Positions 50,435-60,225 of a stretch of 64,000 nucleotides of DNA are shown here, piece after piece; position 1 is the first letter of the stretch; the number at the start of each line of letters is the position of its first letter. The DNA is taken from NCBI RefSeq assembly GCF_011297335.1, contig NZ_JAAOTJ010000001.1, forward strand, positions 124,001-188,000, given 5' to 3'. Origin of the DNA: Catellatospora methionotrophica (GTDB lineage: Bacteria > Actinomycetota > Actinomycetes > Mycobacteriales > Micromonosporaceae). The position numbers and the translations under genes are program-made. Under the pieces are notes generated by a model. That model was not told where the DNA came from. It worked only from the letters and a program-made list of their open reading frames with translations, and did not search any database.

Positions 50435-50636
50435 TCACGCGCCTGCCCAGACTTCTCCGCCCGTTGCGGGCCTGTCAACGCCGGTTACCGTTTTGTTGCC
50501 GGACCCAACAGATTCGAGATCAGGTCCTCGCCCATAGTCACCGAGCGGACACCGACGGCAGATCCGGCGCAGCCGTGACCGCCGGCGCCCCCACACAGGC
50601 GATGACCAATGCCTGAAGAATAGTTACGATGTATCA

Positions 50637-50936
50637 ATGTCTCTTCGCAAACATTTTGCAGCAGCGGCACTGGTGCTGGGAGCGCCCCTGGCCGCGGTCG
50701 CCGTCGCGCAACCGGCGCAGGCCGTGTCCATCGTCGAGTGCGAGTCGCACGCGAGCTGGTACGACTGCGACATCCAGCCCGGCTACCAGGTGTCCGCCTG
50801 GTACGTCGACGGTGTGCAGGTCGGCTGGCCCAGCGGCCCGTGCACCCCCGGCCCGACGCGCCACACGGTGCGGGCCGACTGGTACACCTCCACCAACAGC
50901 GGAACCGCCCGGGCCACCTTCGTCTGCCGCGCCTGA
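50637..50936 (+). CDS. Small secreted protein, four cysteines
   Basis: A 99-residue protein with a signal peptide (MSLRKHFAAAALVLGAPLAA, ending VAVAQPAQA). The mature part of about 70 residues has four Cys (VECES, YDCDI, GPCTP, FVCRA), able to form two disulfides, and many aromatic residues. No family was recognised. There is no clear ribosome binding site before the ATG, but an AT-rich promoter-like stretch (TAGTTACGATG) is present. Confidence 0.65.
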   Translation: MSLRKHFAAAALVLGAPLAAVAVAQPAQAVSIVECESHASWYDCDIQPGYQVSAWYVDGVQVGWPSGPCTPGPTRHTVRADWYTSTNSGTARATFVCRA

Positions 50937-50977
50937 TCCGTTCGGCGTCCGTCCCCCACCCTGGTATGGTCTCGCCG

Positions 50978-51145
50978 ATGTCCGACGGTTCCTACTTCGC
51001 CAGCACCCGGGTCCCGGCCTCTCGGCGCCGGGACCCCATGCTCCTGGCCACCGCCGAACCCGGGACCGAGCTGGACCGGTTCCTGTCGGCACTGCGGCGC
51101 GGCGTCCGTTGCGAAGAGCGGATGGGCGGCCAGGCACCCCGCTGA
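50978..51145 (+). CDS. Possible small protein, 55 aa
   Basis: A short frame beginning MSDGSYFASTRVPASRRRDP and containing TELDRFLSALRRGVRCEERM. A TATGGT hexamer lies about 12 bases before the ATG, which would fit a leaderless or short-leader message. No family is recognised; it may not be real. The rest of the 372-base gap to 51309 shows no other gene. Confidence 0.3.
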   Translation: MSDGSYFASTRVPASRRRDPMLLATAEPGTELDRFLSALRRGVRCEERMGGQAPR

Positions 51146-51308
51146 CCCTGCCGATGCGCCCCGAACCGGACACCGGCGACTAGCCGGGCCTGACGCCGCG
51201 TCAGCGGCGACCGCGCGGCGGGGCTCTGGTGAGGCTGCTTCCGAGCGACACAGGGGCAGGCTCGCCGACCTGGTCTCGGCGCGGTCACGGCGGGCATAGC
51301 CTGTAGAC

Positions 51309-51884
51309 ATGGGTGCAATCACGATTCTGCGGCCGCTGGCATTGGGCATGGCCACGGGCATGCGCTCGCAGCTCGGCTTGGCCGCGCTCGCGGTCGCGAT
51401 GAGCCGGGGCGGACGCAAAAAGGGCAAGAAGAGCCGCGGATTCTCCTCGATGGTGCAGAGCCAGGTGCTGTCGAGCCCGCTCGTCCGCAAGAGCCTGGTC
51501 GCCACGGCCGCGACCGAACTGGTGGCCGACAAGCTGCCCAGCACCCCCAGCCGCCTGAACAAGGGCCCGCTGCTGGCCCGGCTGGCCCTCGGCGGCCTGG
51601 CGGGCGGGCTGCTCGGCTGGTCGGACGGGCGCGGTATCGGGCGGGCAGCGGCAGGGGCGGCGCTCGGCGCGACCGGCGCCGGCCTGGGCGCGTACGGCGG
51701 CTACCACGTGCGGGCCGCGCTCGACGGGCGCACCCAGGTCGCCGACCGCTACTGGGCGCTGGCCGAGGACGTCACCGCCGTCGGGCTGGCCGCGTTCGCG
51801 GTGGCGGTCACCGACGACACGGACGACGCGGCCGCCGTCGAGCAGCGCGAGGCGCACGAACCGGCGTTCGCGTTCGCCGGCTGA
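51309..51884 (+). CDS. DUF4126-like membrane protein
   Basis: A 191-residue protein. The N-terminus (LRPLALGMATGMRSQLGLAALA) and the glycine-rich helices LLARLALGGLAGGLLGW and AAAGAALGATGAGLGAYGGY match DUF4126 membrane proteins. An unusual basic stretch (RGGRKKGKKSRG) lies at about 33-44. The function of the family is unknown. It is convergent with the ROK gene. Confidence 0.75.
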   Translation: MGAITILRPLALGMATGMRSQLGLAALAVAMSRGGRKKGKKSRGFSSMVQSQVLSSPLVRKSLVATAATELVADKLPSTPSRLNKGPLLARLALGGLAGGLLGWSDGRGIGRAAAGAALGATGAGLGAYGGYHVRAALDGRTQVADRYWALAEDVTAVGLAAFAVAVTDDTDDAAAVEQREAHEPAFAFAG

Positions 51885-51909
51885 ACGCCACCCCGGGCGA
51901 CCCGCGCGG

Positions 51910-53121
51910 CTACTCGGCCGCGGTACGGGTGGCGAGGAACCGGGCCGGGTCGTCGAGGATGGCCTGGGTGACCGCGCGCGCCGCGCCGACCAGGGCGGCG
52001 TCGGCGCCCAGCGCGGAGGCACGCACCTTCACCGGGGACCAGCGCGCGGTGATCACGCGCCGGGTCAGCTCCCGCTCGATGGCCGGACGCAGCCAGTCGA
52101 TCAGTTCGGCGTAGTGGCCGCCGAGCACCACGGTGGCGATGTCGAGCAGGTTCACGGCCCCGGACAGCGCCACGCCCAGGGCGGTGCCGGCCTGTTCGAG
52201 AGCGTCCAGCACCGGCGCGTGGCCCCGGGCGGCCCCGGCGGCCAGGTCGGCGAGCACCGTCGCGCCCGCGGGCAGGCCCGCCGCGGCGCGGATCGCCTCT
52301 TCACCGGCGTACTGCTCCAGGCAGCCCCGGGAGCCGCAGTGGCAGTCGGGACCCTGCGGGTCGATGGTGACGTGGCCGATCTCTCCTGCCCAGCCGCGCG
52401 ACCCGCCGAACAGCTCCCCGTCGAGCACGATGCCGCCGCCGATGCCGATCTCGCCGGACACGTAGAGGAAGCTGCGCAGCCCCGTGGCGTGCCGCTCCCC
52501 CAGCGCGGCGAGGGTGGCCTCGTTGGCGACGTCCAGCGGCAGGCCGCGCAGTCCGCCCAGATCCTCCGGCCGGGGCAGCGCGACCTGCTGCCAGCCTAGG
52601 TTCGGGGCGATCCGGATCGTGTCACCCTCGACCAGTCCCGGCACGGCGATCACGCCCCCGGCCGGGGTGAGCCCCCGCGCCGCGACGGCGGCCACGGCCT
52701 GATCGGCCAGCTCGCCGAGGGCCTGCCAGGTCTGCGCAGGGCTGTGCTCACGCTGGTCGAGGTGGCGCACCTGACGATGGCGTACGGCACCGGTCAGGTC
52801 GACGGCGCAGACTGCCAGGTAGTCGACGTTGACCTCCATGCCGAGCCCGGCCGGGCCGGTGCCCGCGGGCACGATGCCGGTGCCGGGACGGCCGACACCG
52901 GAGCGCGACACGGGTTCGAGTTCGGCGACCAGCCCCCCGGCGATCAGTTCGTCGACGATGGTGGAGACGGTGGCCCGGGTCAGCCCGCTGGCCGCCGCGA
53001 TCTCGGCCCGGGAGGGGGGCCGGTTCGCGGCGGTGACATGGCGCAGGACCAGCGCGAGGTTGTGGTCGCGCAGGCTGCGCTGGCGCACCGGATCGTCTCG
53101 GCGCGGCGGGCGGGGCGGCAT
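51910..53121 (-). CDS. xylR: ROK-family xylose repressor
   Basis: A 403-residue ROK repressor. The HTH is at about 37-66 ([27 protein letters not shown]). The sugar-kinase-like domain shows [19 protein letters not shown] and the zinc motif [14 protein letters not shown]. It is divergent from xylA with an inverted repeat between them, so control of xylose use is very likely, with xylose as inducer. Confidence 0.9.
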   Translation of the reverse strand: MPPRPPRRDDPVRQRSLRDHNLALVLRHVTAANRPPSRAEIAAASGLTRATVSTIVDELIAGGLVAELEPVSRSGVGRPGTGIVPAGTGPAGLGMEVNVDYLAVCAVDLTGAVRHRQVRHLDQREHSPAQTWQALGELADQAVAAVAARGLTPAGGVIAVPGLVEGDTIRIAPNLGWQQVALPRPEDLGGLRGLPLDVANEATLAALGERHATGLRSFLYVSGEIGIGGGIVLDGELFGGSRGWAGEIGHVTIDPQGPDCHCGSRGCLEQYAGEEAIRAAAGLPAGATVLADLAAGAARGHAPVLDALEQAGTALGVALSGAVNLLDIATVVLGGHYAELIDWLRPAIERELTRRVITARWSPVKVRASALGADAALVGAARAVTQAILDDPARFLATRTAAE

Positions 53122-53147
53122 GGTCTTGACAATGCCACACCCTATAA

Positions 53148-53162
53148 GTTCAATGGCTGAAC
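53148..53162. promoter_or_regulatory. Xylose (ROK) operator
   Basis: GTTCAATGGCTGAAC, a perfect 5-base inverted repeat around a 5-base centre, in the xylR/xylA gap. TTGACA at 53126-53131 could be a -35 element for xylA, with the operator covering the -10 region. Confidence 0.6.
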
Positions 53163-53185
53163 AAACAAGATTTCAGGGAGATGAC

Positions 53186-54370
53186 ATGACGCAGCCGACG
53201 CCGGCCGACAAGTTCACGTTCGGCCTCTGGACCGTGGGATGGCAGGGCCGTGACCCGTTCGGCGACGCCACCCGCGAGGCGATCGACCCGGTCGAGTCCG
53301 TGCACCGCCTCGCCGACCTCGGCGCGTACGGTGTCACGTTCCACGACGACGACCTGATCCCGTTCGGCTCCGACGACAGCGAGCGCGAAGCCATCATCAA
53401 GCGCTTCCAGGCCGCGCTCGCCGAGACCGGCCTGGTCGTGCCGATGGCCACCACCAACCTGTTCACCCACCCGATCTTCAAGGACGGCGGCTTCACCAGC
53501 AACGACCGCGCCGTGCGCCGGTACGCGCTGCGCAAGGTCATGCGCAACATGGACCTGGCCGCCGAGCTGGGCGCGCAGACGTACGTGCTGTGGGGCGGCC
53601 GCGAGGGCACCGAGTACGACGGCTCCAAGGACGTGCGCACCGCACTGGAGCGCTACCGCGAGGGCCTGGACATGCTCGCCCAGTACAGCATCGACCGGGG
53701 CTACGGGCTGAAGTTCGCGCTGGAGCCCAAGCCCAACGAGCCCCGCGGCGACATCCTGCTGCCGACGATCGGCCACGCGATCGCGTTCATCGACAGCCTG
53801 GAGCACCGCGACATGGTCGGCCTCAACCCCGAGGTCGGGCACGAGCAGATGGCGGGCCTGAACTTCCTGCACGGCATCGCCCAGGCGCTGTGGCACGGCA
53901 AGCTGTTCCACATCGACCTCAACGGCCAGCGCGGCATCAAGTACGACCAGGACCTGGTGTTCGGCCACGGCGACATCGTCAACGCGTTCTTCCTGGTCGA
54001 CCTGCTCGAGTTCGGTGCGGCCGACGGCGGCCGGGCGTACACCGGCCCGCGCCACTTCGACTACAAGCCCTCGCGCACCGAGGACCTCGACGGCGTCTGG
54101 GCGTCGGCGGCCGCCAACATGCGCACGTACCTGCTGCTCAAGGAGCGCGCCGCGGCATTCCGGGCCGACCCGCGCGTCGCCGAGGCCCGCGCCGCCGCCC
54201 GCTACGACGAGCTGGCCGTGCCGACCCTCGGCGCGGGCGAGACCTTCGACGACCTGCTCGCCGACCGCGCCTCCTACGAGGACTTCGACGTCGACGCCCA
54301 GGCCGCCAAGGGCGGCGCCTTCGTCCAGCTCAACCAGCTCGCCCTGGAACACCTCCTCGGCGTCCGCTGA
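53186..54370 (+). CDS. xylA: Xylose isomerase
   Basis: A 394-residue class I xylose isomerase, converting D-xylose to D-xylulose. Active-site residues sit where expected for the Streptomyces enzyme less one: H53 and D56 (FHDDDL), E180 and K182 ([11 protein letters not shown]), E216 and H219 (NPEVGHEQ), D244 (HIDLNGQ). Length is typical. ATG at 53186 has CAGGGAG upstream. No xylulokinase gene adjoins it in this window. Confidence 0.96.
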   Translation: MTQPTPADKFTFGLWTVGWQGRDPFGDATREAIDPVESVHRLADLGAYGVTFHDDDLIPFGSDDSEREAIIKRFQAALAETGLVVPMATTNLFTHPIFKDGGFTSNDRAVRRYALRKVMRNMDLAAELGAQTYVLWGGREGTEYDGSKDVRTALERYREGLDMLAQYSIDRGYGLKFALEPKPNEPRGDILLPTIGHAIAFIDSLEHRDMVGLNPEVGHEQMAGLNFLHGIAQALWHGKLFHIDLNGQRGIKYDQDLVFGHGDIVNAFFLVDLLEFGAADGGRAYTGPRHFDYKPSRTEDLDGVWASAAANMRTYLLLKERAAAFRADPRVAEARAAARYDELAVPTLGAGETFDDLLADRASYEDFDVDAQAAKGGAFVQLNQLALEHLLGVR

Positions 54371-54424
54371 CCCGCCCCGGGCCGCCGCCCCCGCAGCTCG
54401 GCGCGGCTGCGGCCCGGCCATGAG

Positions 54425-54479
54425 CGCCGTTTCGGGGCAGAACCTCGGGTGCCACCGCAGGTTCTGCCCCGAAACGGCG
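54425..54479. repeat. Long palindromic repeat, copy A
   Basis: A perfect 21-base-pair inverted repeat (54425-54445 and 54459-54479) around a 13-base centre. The arm begins CGCCGTTTCGGGGCAGAAC. The same arms return at 56777-56837. It lies 55 bases after xylA and may also act as its terminator. Confidence 0.9.
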
Positions 54480-54550
54480 ATCCCCGTCCGACGTTCCGAT
54501 CTTGAGCGGATATGTAGAGAGACTGTAATCAATGCCGCGAGTATTCCGGC

Positions 54551-55735
54551 ATGACACGTTTCAGGATGAGAGGCGTGCTCGCGTCACTGGCGAGCCTCGT
54601 TCTCCTCGTGGTGATCGGCGGAGCGGCCCCCGCGACAGCGGCGGTGGCGACCCCGGTGCCCATCTCCACGACCCCATTCGCGATCAGGGCCAACTACGCC
54701 GCGTATGGCACTGCGGCCGGCAGGCTGGACGCGCTGCTACCCAACGTCACGGTCTCCGCCGTCATGGACGACGCGAACTACGACCGGCGGGGTCTGTGCA
54801 ACACGGACTCGATACCGAAACTCGTCGGGCCGTTGACCGGGTTCTGCTTCAACGACGCCGACACCACGGACTGCCACACGTTCCCGCAGGGTCTGACCAC
54901 GACCCGGGACGCCACGGGCGGCGAGTACGACGGGCGGCAGCTCATCGTGACGAGCTGGTACCAGAAGAGCGAGTGCGGTGGGGACTACGACACCACCCGG
55001 ACCAAGGTGATCCTCGCGGACTGGGACGGCGACCACCCGAACAAGTACCGCAAGCTGATGCTGGTCCAGCCGTACATCGACACCGCGGGCAATCCGAACT
55101 TCCGCCCGTACCTACTGCACGCCTCCGGCATCTCCTGGTACGGCGACTACCTGTACGTGAGCAACGGCAGCACCGGCCTGGAGATCTTCGACATGCGCAA
55201 GATCTGGCGCGTGGACGACACCGGCAGCGGCATCGGACGTCAGTCCGACGGCAGCTACGAGTCGGCGGGCTACAAGTACGTCCTACCCTCGGTCGGCACC
55301 GTACGCAACGCGGGCAGCTCTCCGCTGCAGTGGTCGACGCTGGGTCTGGACAGGGCACAGCTCTCACTGGTCACGACGGAGTGGATCGAGACCTCCGGCA
55401 CCCGCCACGCCGTGCGCTACCCGCTGGACGCCGCCACCAAGGCGTTCAAGGCCGGCAGCGACGGGCTGGTCCACGCCACCCAGGCCCTCAACTACACCTA
55501 CGTCCACGTCCAGGGCGCGGTGTCGCACAACGGCCGCTGGTGGTTCGGGGCCAGCTCACCGGTGGGCATGTACTACTGGGAGCCGGGCACCTCGGCCCGC
55601 ATGTTCGCCTGGGAGGGCTGGACCGAAGGACTCTCCTACTGGGAGGACTCCGCGAACCCGGATCTGCTCTGGACGGTGACGGAACAGCTCGACAAGCGGG
55701 TTGTCGTCGCCGTCGAGCAGTCCCGATACTCCTGA
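54551..55735 (+). CDS. Secreted protein of unknown function
   Basis: A 394-residue exported protein. Signal peptide: MRGVLASLASLVLLVVIGGA then AAPATAA. The mature part has Cys pairs (GLCNTDS, GFCFNDADTTDCHTF, SECGGDYD), beta-rich segments with LYVSNGSTGLEIFDMRKIW and YTYVHVQGAVSHNGRWWFGASSP, suggestive of a propeller-like extracellular fold. No catalytic motif is recognised. ATG at 54551 or 54566 could start it. It lies within the segment flanked by the two palindromic repeats. Confidence 0.75.
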   Translation: MTRFRMRGVLASLASLVLLVVIGGAAPATAAVATPVPISTTPFAIRANYAAYGTAAGRLDALLPNVTVSAVMDDANYDRRGLCNTDSIPKLVGPLTGFCFNDADTTDCHTFPQGLTTTRDATGGEYDGRQLIVTSWYQKSECGGDYDTTRTKVILADWDGDHPNKYRKLMLVQPYIDTAGNPNFRPYLLHASGISWYGDYLYVSNGSTGLEIFDMRKIWRVDDTGSGIGRQSDGSYESAGYKYVLPSVGTVRNAGSSPLQWSTLGLDRAQLSLVTTEWIETSGTRHAVRYPLDAATKAFKAGSDGLVHATQALNYTYVHVQGAVSHNGRWWFGASSPVGMYYWEPGTSARMFAWEGWTEGLSYWEDSANPDLLWTVTEQLDKRVVVAVEQSRYS

Positions 55736-55942
55736 GGCCGTGGTCACGACGTGAACGCGCTCGGCCGCCTGGCTTGCCGATCACCACGCCAGGCGGCCGA
55801 GGACCTCGCGGCCGGCACCGGGCGCGTCGCGAACGATGATCGCGAATCCGACTCATGAATGGCCGTCTGGACCTTGAGGACGGCCCGATCCGGCGCGACG
55901 ATGGTGGCCGCAAGGTCAAGATGTCAAAGGAGTCGGCGTCCG

Positions 55943-56749
55943 GTGAGCAACCTTTCCAGCCCTCGCATTGCCCGCACCAGCCGGATCGTCACGCCCGCCC
56001 GCAGCGTCGGCTCGCGGGTCGGTGCCGCGATCACGACCGCTGCGCTGCTGCTCGGCGGCAGCGCCTGCGCGTCGAAGAAGGCGGCCGACGACCCGACGTT
56101 CGAGACCAAGCTCGAACCATCGGCCACCCTGAGCGCTCCGGCATCGACACCGCCGAGCGCCACGGCTTCGGCCCGACCGGCCACGTCCACCGCACCGGCG
56201 ACCGGACCCGCGATCACCCGCCTGTCCGTGACCGGCATCCGCTGCGACGAGTTCACCGACGCCGGCGGCTGGATCGGCTACGTGGACGTCACGTGGGCCC
56301 TCACGCGAGGCGACAACGTGCAGCTCTACGGGCCGAAGTCGAACGACTTCCTCGGCGGGTACGACGCCGCCAGCACCTCCGCCACCTTCCAGATGGTCTG
56401 CGAGCCGAACACGTCCTTCCTGATCCGGGCCGTCCCGCAGAAGGGCAGCACCGCAGGCTCCCGGCGGACCTACACCGGCAAGTGGCCGAACTCGCCGCGT
56501 ACGACGAAACTGACGGTGACCCGAGGAAGCTGTGTCATCGGACTCGGCGACTTCACGGTCAACTGGACCACCCAGGGCGCGGACGGCGTGCGCATCGAGG
56601 TCAACGGCAACTCGTTCCCCGCCGGTGCCAGCGGCAGCAAGACGCTGACGAATCAAACCTGCGGCGCCGGCAAGGCCTACCCGGTACGCGTCGTCGCCTA
56701 CCGGGGCACCAGCGCAGGCGGCTATCGCGAGACGACCCTGACCTGGTGA
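55943..56749 (+). CDS. Putative lipoprotein
   Basis: A 268-residue exported protein. GTG at 55943 follows AAAGGAG by 10 bases. After a basic start, AAITTAALLLGGSAC forms a lipobox-like signal with the lipid Cys near residue 42. A Ser/Thr/Ala/Pro linker (about 50-95) leads to two similar beta domains, each opening with a Cys (VTGIRCDEFT, VTRGSCVIG) and containing a tryptophan strand (VDVTWALT, FTVNWTTQG). They look like tandem Ig-like domains. Ligand unknown. Confidence 0.7.
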   Translation: MSNLSSPRIARTSRIVTPARSVGSRVGAAITTAALLLGGSACASKKAADDPTFETKLEPSATLSAPASTPPSATASARPATSTAPATGPAITRLSVTGIRCDEFTDAGGWIGYVDVTWALTRGDNVQLYGPKSNDFLGGYDAASTSATFQMVCEPNTSFLIRAVPQKGSTAGSRRTYTGKWPNSPRTTKLTVTRGSCVIGLGDFTVNWTTQGADGVRIEVNGNSFPAGASGSKTLTNQTCGAGKAYPVRVVAYRGTSAGGYRETTLTW

Positions 56750-56776
56750 TCCACTAGCACCGACAATCCGGGCCAT

Positions 56777-56837
56777 GATCGCCGTTTCGGGGCAGAACCT
56801 CGGCCGCTGCCACAGGTTCTGCCCCGAAACGGCGATC
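56777..56837. repeat. Long palindromic repeat, copy B
   Basis: A perfect 24-base-pair inverted repeat (56777-56800 and 56814-56837) around a 13-base centre. Its inner 21 base pairs are identical to copy A; the loop differs except for the first bases. It lies 27 bases after the lipoprotein stop. Confidence 0.9.
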
Positions 56838-56902
56838 TTCCGTGACAGGGGCCACGTAAAACGGGCGCGCACGCGACGAGCAGGCCGGTTAACCTGCCCA
56901 GG

Positions 56903-58144
56903 GTGCGCTCCCGGATGATCAACCTGCTGCCTGAGCACCCCGCGACCCGTGCCCTGGTCTTCAGCAGTCTCGCCGGGTCGACGGCACGCGGGCTGTTCAT
57001 CACGATCAGCGTCATCTTCTTCACCCGGTCGGTGGGCCTGTCCGCCGGGCAGGTCGGGCTCGGTCTGACCGTCGCGGCCGTCGCGGGGCTGCTGGCGGGA
57101 GTGCCCGCCGGGCACCTGGCCGACCGGGTCGGCCCGCGCCGGGTCGCCGTCACATTCGGCGTCGCGCGGGCCGCGCTCATGCTGGGCTACCTGGCCGTTC
57201 ACGGCTTCGCCGGGTTCGTCCTGGTAGCCGCCGGGGTCCAGGTGCTCGAGTCGGGCATGGGCGCCGCGAACGGGGCCCTCATCGCCGGATCGGTCCCGGC
57301 TGAGGAGCGCGTGCGCACCCGGGCCATGCTGCGCTCGGTCATCAACGTCGGCTGGGGCTTCGGAGCACTGATCGCGGGCATCGCTCTGAAGTACGACACC
57401 CGGCCCGCCTATGTCGCGATCCTCGTGGCCTGCGCCGCCCTGGCTTTGCTCTCGTCCACCCTGGTCCTGCGGGTTCCTCCGGTCGCGCCGCAGCCCCGGC
57501 GGGCGTCCGGACCCGCCCTGATCGTGCTGCGGGACCGCCCCTACCTGACACTCGCAGCGCTCAACGGGGTGCTGTGCGTGCACTACGGCATGCTCAACGT
57601 GGCGGTGCCGCTGTGGGTGGTCGAACGCACCAACGCACCAGCCTGGATCGTCGCCATGCTCGGCCTGCTCAACGCCACCGTCGTCGTGCTGTTCCAGATC
57701 CGCGCCAGCCGGGGCACCGCCACCGCCGAGGGGGCCGCGCTCGCCCAGCGCACCTCCGGGCTGCTGCTGCTCGGCGCGTGCGTGCTCTACAGCCTCGCCG
57801 CCGGGCGGTCCGCATGGATGGCCGCCGTCGTGCTGGTCGCCGCGGCGCTGGTGCACGTGCTCGGCGAGCTGCGCCAGGCCGCCGGCTCGTGGGGCATCTC
57901 GTTCGACCTCGCACCCGAGCACTCGCAAGGCCAGTACCAGGGCATGTACGGCACGGGCTTCGCGCTGGCCGGGGTCGTCGCACCGGCGCTGCTCGCCACG
58001 GTCGTCGTGGGTTGGGGCTGGCCCGGCTGGCTACTGTTCGGTCTGGTCTTCGCGGCCACCGGCGCGGCGGTCCCGGCGGCCGTCCGCTGGGCTCGACGCA
58101 CCCGTCCGCAGGTCACCGCCCCGCAAGCCGCCCTGGTCCCTTAG
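56903..58144 (+). CDS. MFS transporter
   Basis: A 413-residue major facilitator with about 12 membrane segments. The loop 2-3 signature is GHLADRVGPRRVAV. Other family marks are GSTARGLFITISVIFFTRSVGLS at the first helix and SFDLAPEHSQGQYQGMYGTGFA between late helices, as in drug efflux-type proteins of actinomycetes. GTG at 56903 is the likely start, with a weak site. The next gene, a methyltransferase, begins 12 bases after it. Substrate unknown. Confidence 0.85.
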   Translation: MRSRMINLLPEHPATRALVFSSLAGSTARGLFITISVIFFTRSVGLSAGQVGLGLTVAAVAGLLAGVPAGHLADRVGPRRVAVTFGVARAALMLGYLAVHGFAGFVLVAAGVQVLESGMGAANGALIAGSVPAEERVRTRAMLRSVINVGWGFGALIAGIALKYDTRPAYVAILVACAALALLSSTLVLRVPPVAPQPRRASGPALIVLRDRPYLTLAALNGVLCVHYGMLNVAVPLWVVERTNAPAWIVAMLGLLNATVVVLFQIRASRGTATAEGAALAQRTSGLLLLGACVLYSLAAGRSAWMAAVVLVAAALVHVLGELRQAAGSWGISFDLAPEHSQGQYQGMYGTGFALAGVVAPALLATVVVGWGWPGWLLFGLVFAATGAAVPAAVRWARRTRPQVTAPQAALVP

Positions 58145-58156
58145 GAGCAAAGTTCG

Positions 58157-58807
58157 ATGACAGCACCGCCCCCTGACTGGCTTGCCGACATCCGGGCCTC
58201 GTACGACACGGTCGCCGACAGCTACGCCGACCAGACCCGCGGCTCGGTCGCCGCCGAGCCGTACCTGCGCGCGGGCCTGAACCTGTTCGCCGACCTGGTC
58301 CGCGCGAGCGGCCCCGGGCCGGTGGTCGACGTCGGTTGCGGCCCGGGCCACATCGCGGCGCATCTGCACGGGCTGGGACTCGACGTGTTCGGGATCGACC
58401 TGTCCCCCGCGATGATCGCGATCGCCCGACGCGAGTACCCCGAGCTGCGGTTCGACGTCGGCTCGATGACCGACCTCGACCTCGCCGATGCTTCTGCCGC
58501 GGGGCTGCTCGCCTTCTGGTCGCTGATCCACATCCCCGGCGACGCGGTCCCCGGGGTGCTGGGCCAGTTCCGGCGGGTGCTGCGGCCCGGAGCGCCGCTG
58601 CTGGTCGGTTTCCACGTGGGCGATACGTCGAAGGTCAAGACGCAGGGCTACGGCGGCCGTCCGATGAAGGTCCACGTCCACCACCGTCGCCCGGAGTCCG
58701 TCGCGGCCTGGCTGCGCGACGCGGGATTCATCGTGACCGCCGAACTGCTGGTGAAACTCGACCAGGGCACGCCCGGCGCGATGCTCTACGCGCACCGCGC
58801 GCCATAG
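58157..58807 (+). CDS. SAM-dependent methyltransferase
   Basis: A 216-residue class I methyltransferase. SAM motif I is VVDVGCGPGHIAAHL at about 56-70, followed by VFGIDLSPAMIAIAR and MTDLDLADASAAGLLAFWSLIHIP. AGGAGCAAAG precedes the ATG. Probably co-transcribed with the MFS gene. The pairing suggests modification and export of a small molecule, but this is inference. Confidence 0.85.
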   Translation: MTAPPPDWLADIRASYDTVADSYADQTRGSVAAEPYLRAGLNLFADLVRASGPGPVVDVGCGPGHIAAHLHGLGLDVFGIDLSPAMIAIARREYPELRFDVGSMTDLDLADASAAGLLAFWSLIHIPGDAVPGVLGQFRRVLRPGAPLLVGFHVGDTSKVKTQGYGGRPMKVHVHHRRPESVAAWLRDAGFIVTAELLVKLDQGTPGAMLYAHRAP

Positions 58808-58873
58808 GGTCGGCGGCTTCGCCGCCTCGCCGATCACGGCCCCGGCCGAGCATGAGCGGGTTCAGCCTGCCGG

Positions 58874-58915
58874 ACGGCGGTGCGCGGACCGGACGCCGGT
58901 CCCGCGCACCGCCGT
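58874..58915. terminator. Terminator between methyltransferase and MFS genes
   Basis: An imperfect stem of about 19 base pairs with one bulged base (58874-58892 and 58896-58915) between convergent genes. A smaller GGCGGC/GCCGCC hairpin lies at about 58813-58827. Confidence 0.7.
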
Positions 58916-58956
58916 GTCAGAACGCGGTGGCCAGCGTGCCGCGCTGCTCGGCTGGG

Positions 58957-60204
58957 TCACAGGCGGCGCATGCGCGGGATCGGGGAGGTGATCAGCCAGA
59001 GCACGCCCGCCAGCGAGCCGATGGTGGCGATCCACAGGGTCTCGCGTACGCCCAGGGCGGTGCCCAGCGCACCGCCGATGACCGCGCCGATCGGGCGGAT
59101 GCCGTAGTTGATGGTGCGGTGCGCGCCGGTCACGCGAGCGCGCAGCTCGTCGGGGATGACGCTGGCCTGCAGCGAACCGCCGGCGGTGTCGAGCACCATG
59201 ACGCCGAAGCCGGACAGGAACTCGGCGCAGAACACCATCGTCAGGATCAGCCAGTGCGGCCCGTGGGCGAGCGGGATGAGGATCAGCGGGGCCGGGAACA
59301 TCAGGTAGCCGAAGACGTACATGGGCCCGACGCCGAAGCGGTCGGCGAGCCTGCGCGCGACGGCCGCGCCGAGCAGCGCGCCGACCGCCGCCAGCCCCAG
59401 TCCCAGGCCGAGTACGTCGGGGGTGATGTGCAGGGCGGTGGTGACGTACAGGACGACCAGCGCGCCGTACATGTAGTTGAACAGGTTGATGGTGGTGCTG
59501 GCACTCACCGCGGCCCGCATCACCGGGTGGCGGGCGATGAACGACAGGCCTTCGCGCAGCCCGAGGCCGCGCCGCGGGACCGGCGTCGGTTCGGTGACCT
59601 CGACCCGGGCGATCATCACCGCGGAGAACAGGAACGACACCGCGTCGAGCAGCAGCGCGAACGGCGCGCCGACCAGGCGCACCAGCAGGCCGCCCGCACT
59701 GGCCCCGGCCACCGACGAGAAGGCCCGTGAGCCGTTGAGCAGCGCGTTCGCGGGTAGGAAGTCCTCGCGCGACACCAGTGACACGAACAGGGTGGTGCGG
59801 CACACCTCGAACAGCACGCTGAACGTGCCGACGGTGAACGCGACCAGGTAGAGCTGGGTCATCGTGAGCGCGTCGAGCAGGTACAGCACCGGCACGGCCA
59901 GCAGCGCCACGGCGCGGCCGACGTCGGCGACGACCATGATGGTGCGCTTGTACGGCCGGCGGTCGGCCCAGCCGCCGAACAGCAGCGAGAACAGCAGGTT
60001 CGGGGCGAGCGCGGCGGCGGTCAGGTAGCCCATCTCGGCCGGGCCGGCCTGGGCGACGAGCACCGCGAACAGCGGCAGCGCCAGTTCGGTGATCTGGTCG
60101 CCGATCAGCGAGACGCTCTGCCCGGTCCAGTACCGGCGGAACGGGGTCTGCCGCAGCAGCGGGGGCAGCCAGCGGCGGGTTTCGGGGGCGGCGGTGGCGG
60201 TCAT
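58957..60204 (-). CDS. MFS transporter (enterobactin-exporter-like)
   Basis: A 415-residue major facilitator of the MFS_3 type with about 12 segments. The N-terminus reads PFRRYWTGQSVSLIGDQITELALPLFAVL, loop 2-3 is GGWADRRPYKRTIMV and the second half has IPDELRARVTGAHRTINYGIRPIGAV. It lies 21 bases downstream of an ArsR-type regulator on the same strand, the usual pair for a drug-type exporter. Confidence 0.88.
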   Translation of the reverse strand: MTATAAPETRRWLPPLLRQTPFRRYWTGQSVSLIGDQITELALPLFAVLVAQAGPAEMGYLTAAALAPNLLFSLLFGGWADRRPYKRTIMVVADVGRAVALLAVPVLYLLDALTMTQLYLVAFTVGTFSVLFEVCRTTLFVSLVSREDFLPANALLNGSRAFSSVAGASAGGLLVRLVGAPFALLLDAVSFLFSAVMIARVEVTEPTPVPRRGLGLREGLSFIARHPVMRAAVSASTTINLFNYMYGALVVLYVTTALHITPDVLGLGLGLAAVGALLGAAVARRLADRFGVGPMYVFGYLMFPAPLILIPLAHGPHWLILTMVFCAEFLSGFGVMVLDTAGGSLQASVIPDELRARVTGAHRTINYGIRPIGAVIGGALGTALGVRETLWIATIGSLAGVLWLITSPIPRMRRL

Positions 60205-60225
60205 GGGGGTGTGCGCCTCCGGGCG

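Noticed and set aside
54425-56837. Insertion sequence
   Set aside because: No transposase or integrase frame lies between or near the palindromes, and they are inverted within themselves rather than relative to each other.
55916-57928. 670-codon minus-strand frame
   Set aside because: Opposite the lipoprotein and MFS genes, crosses the palindromic repeat, no recognisable domain.
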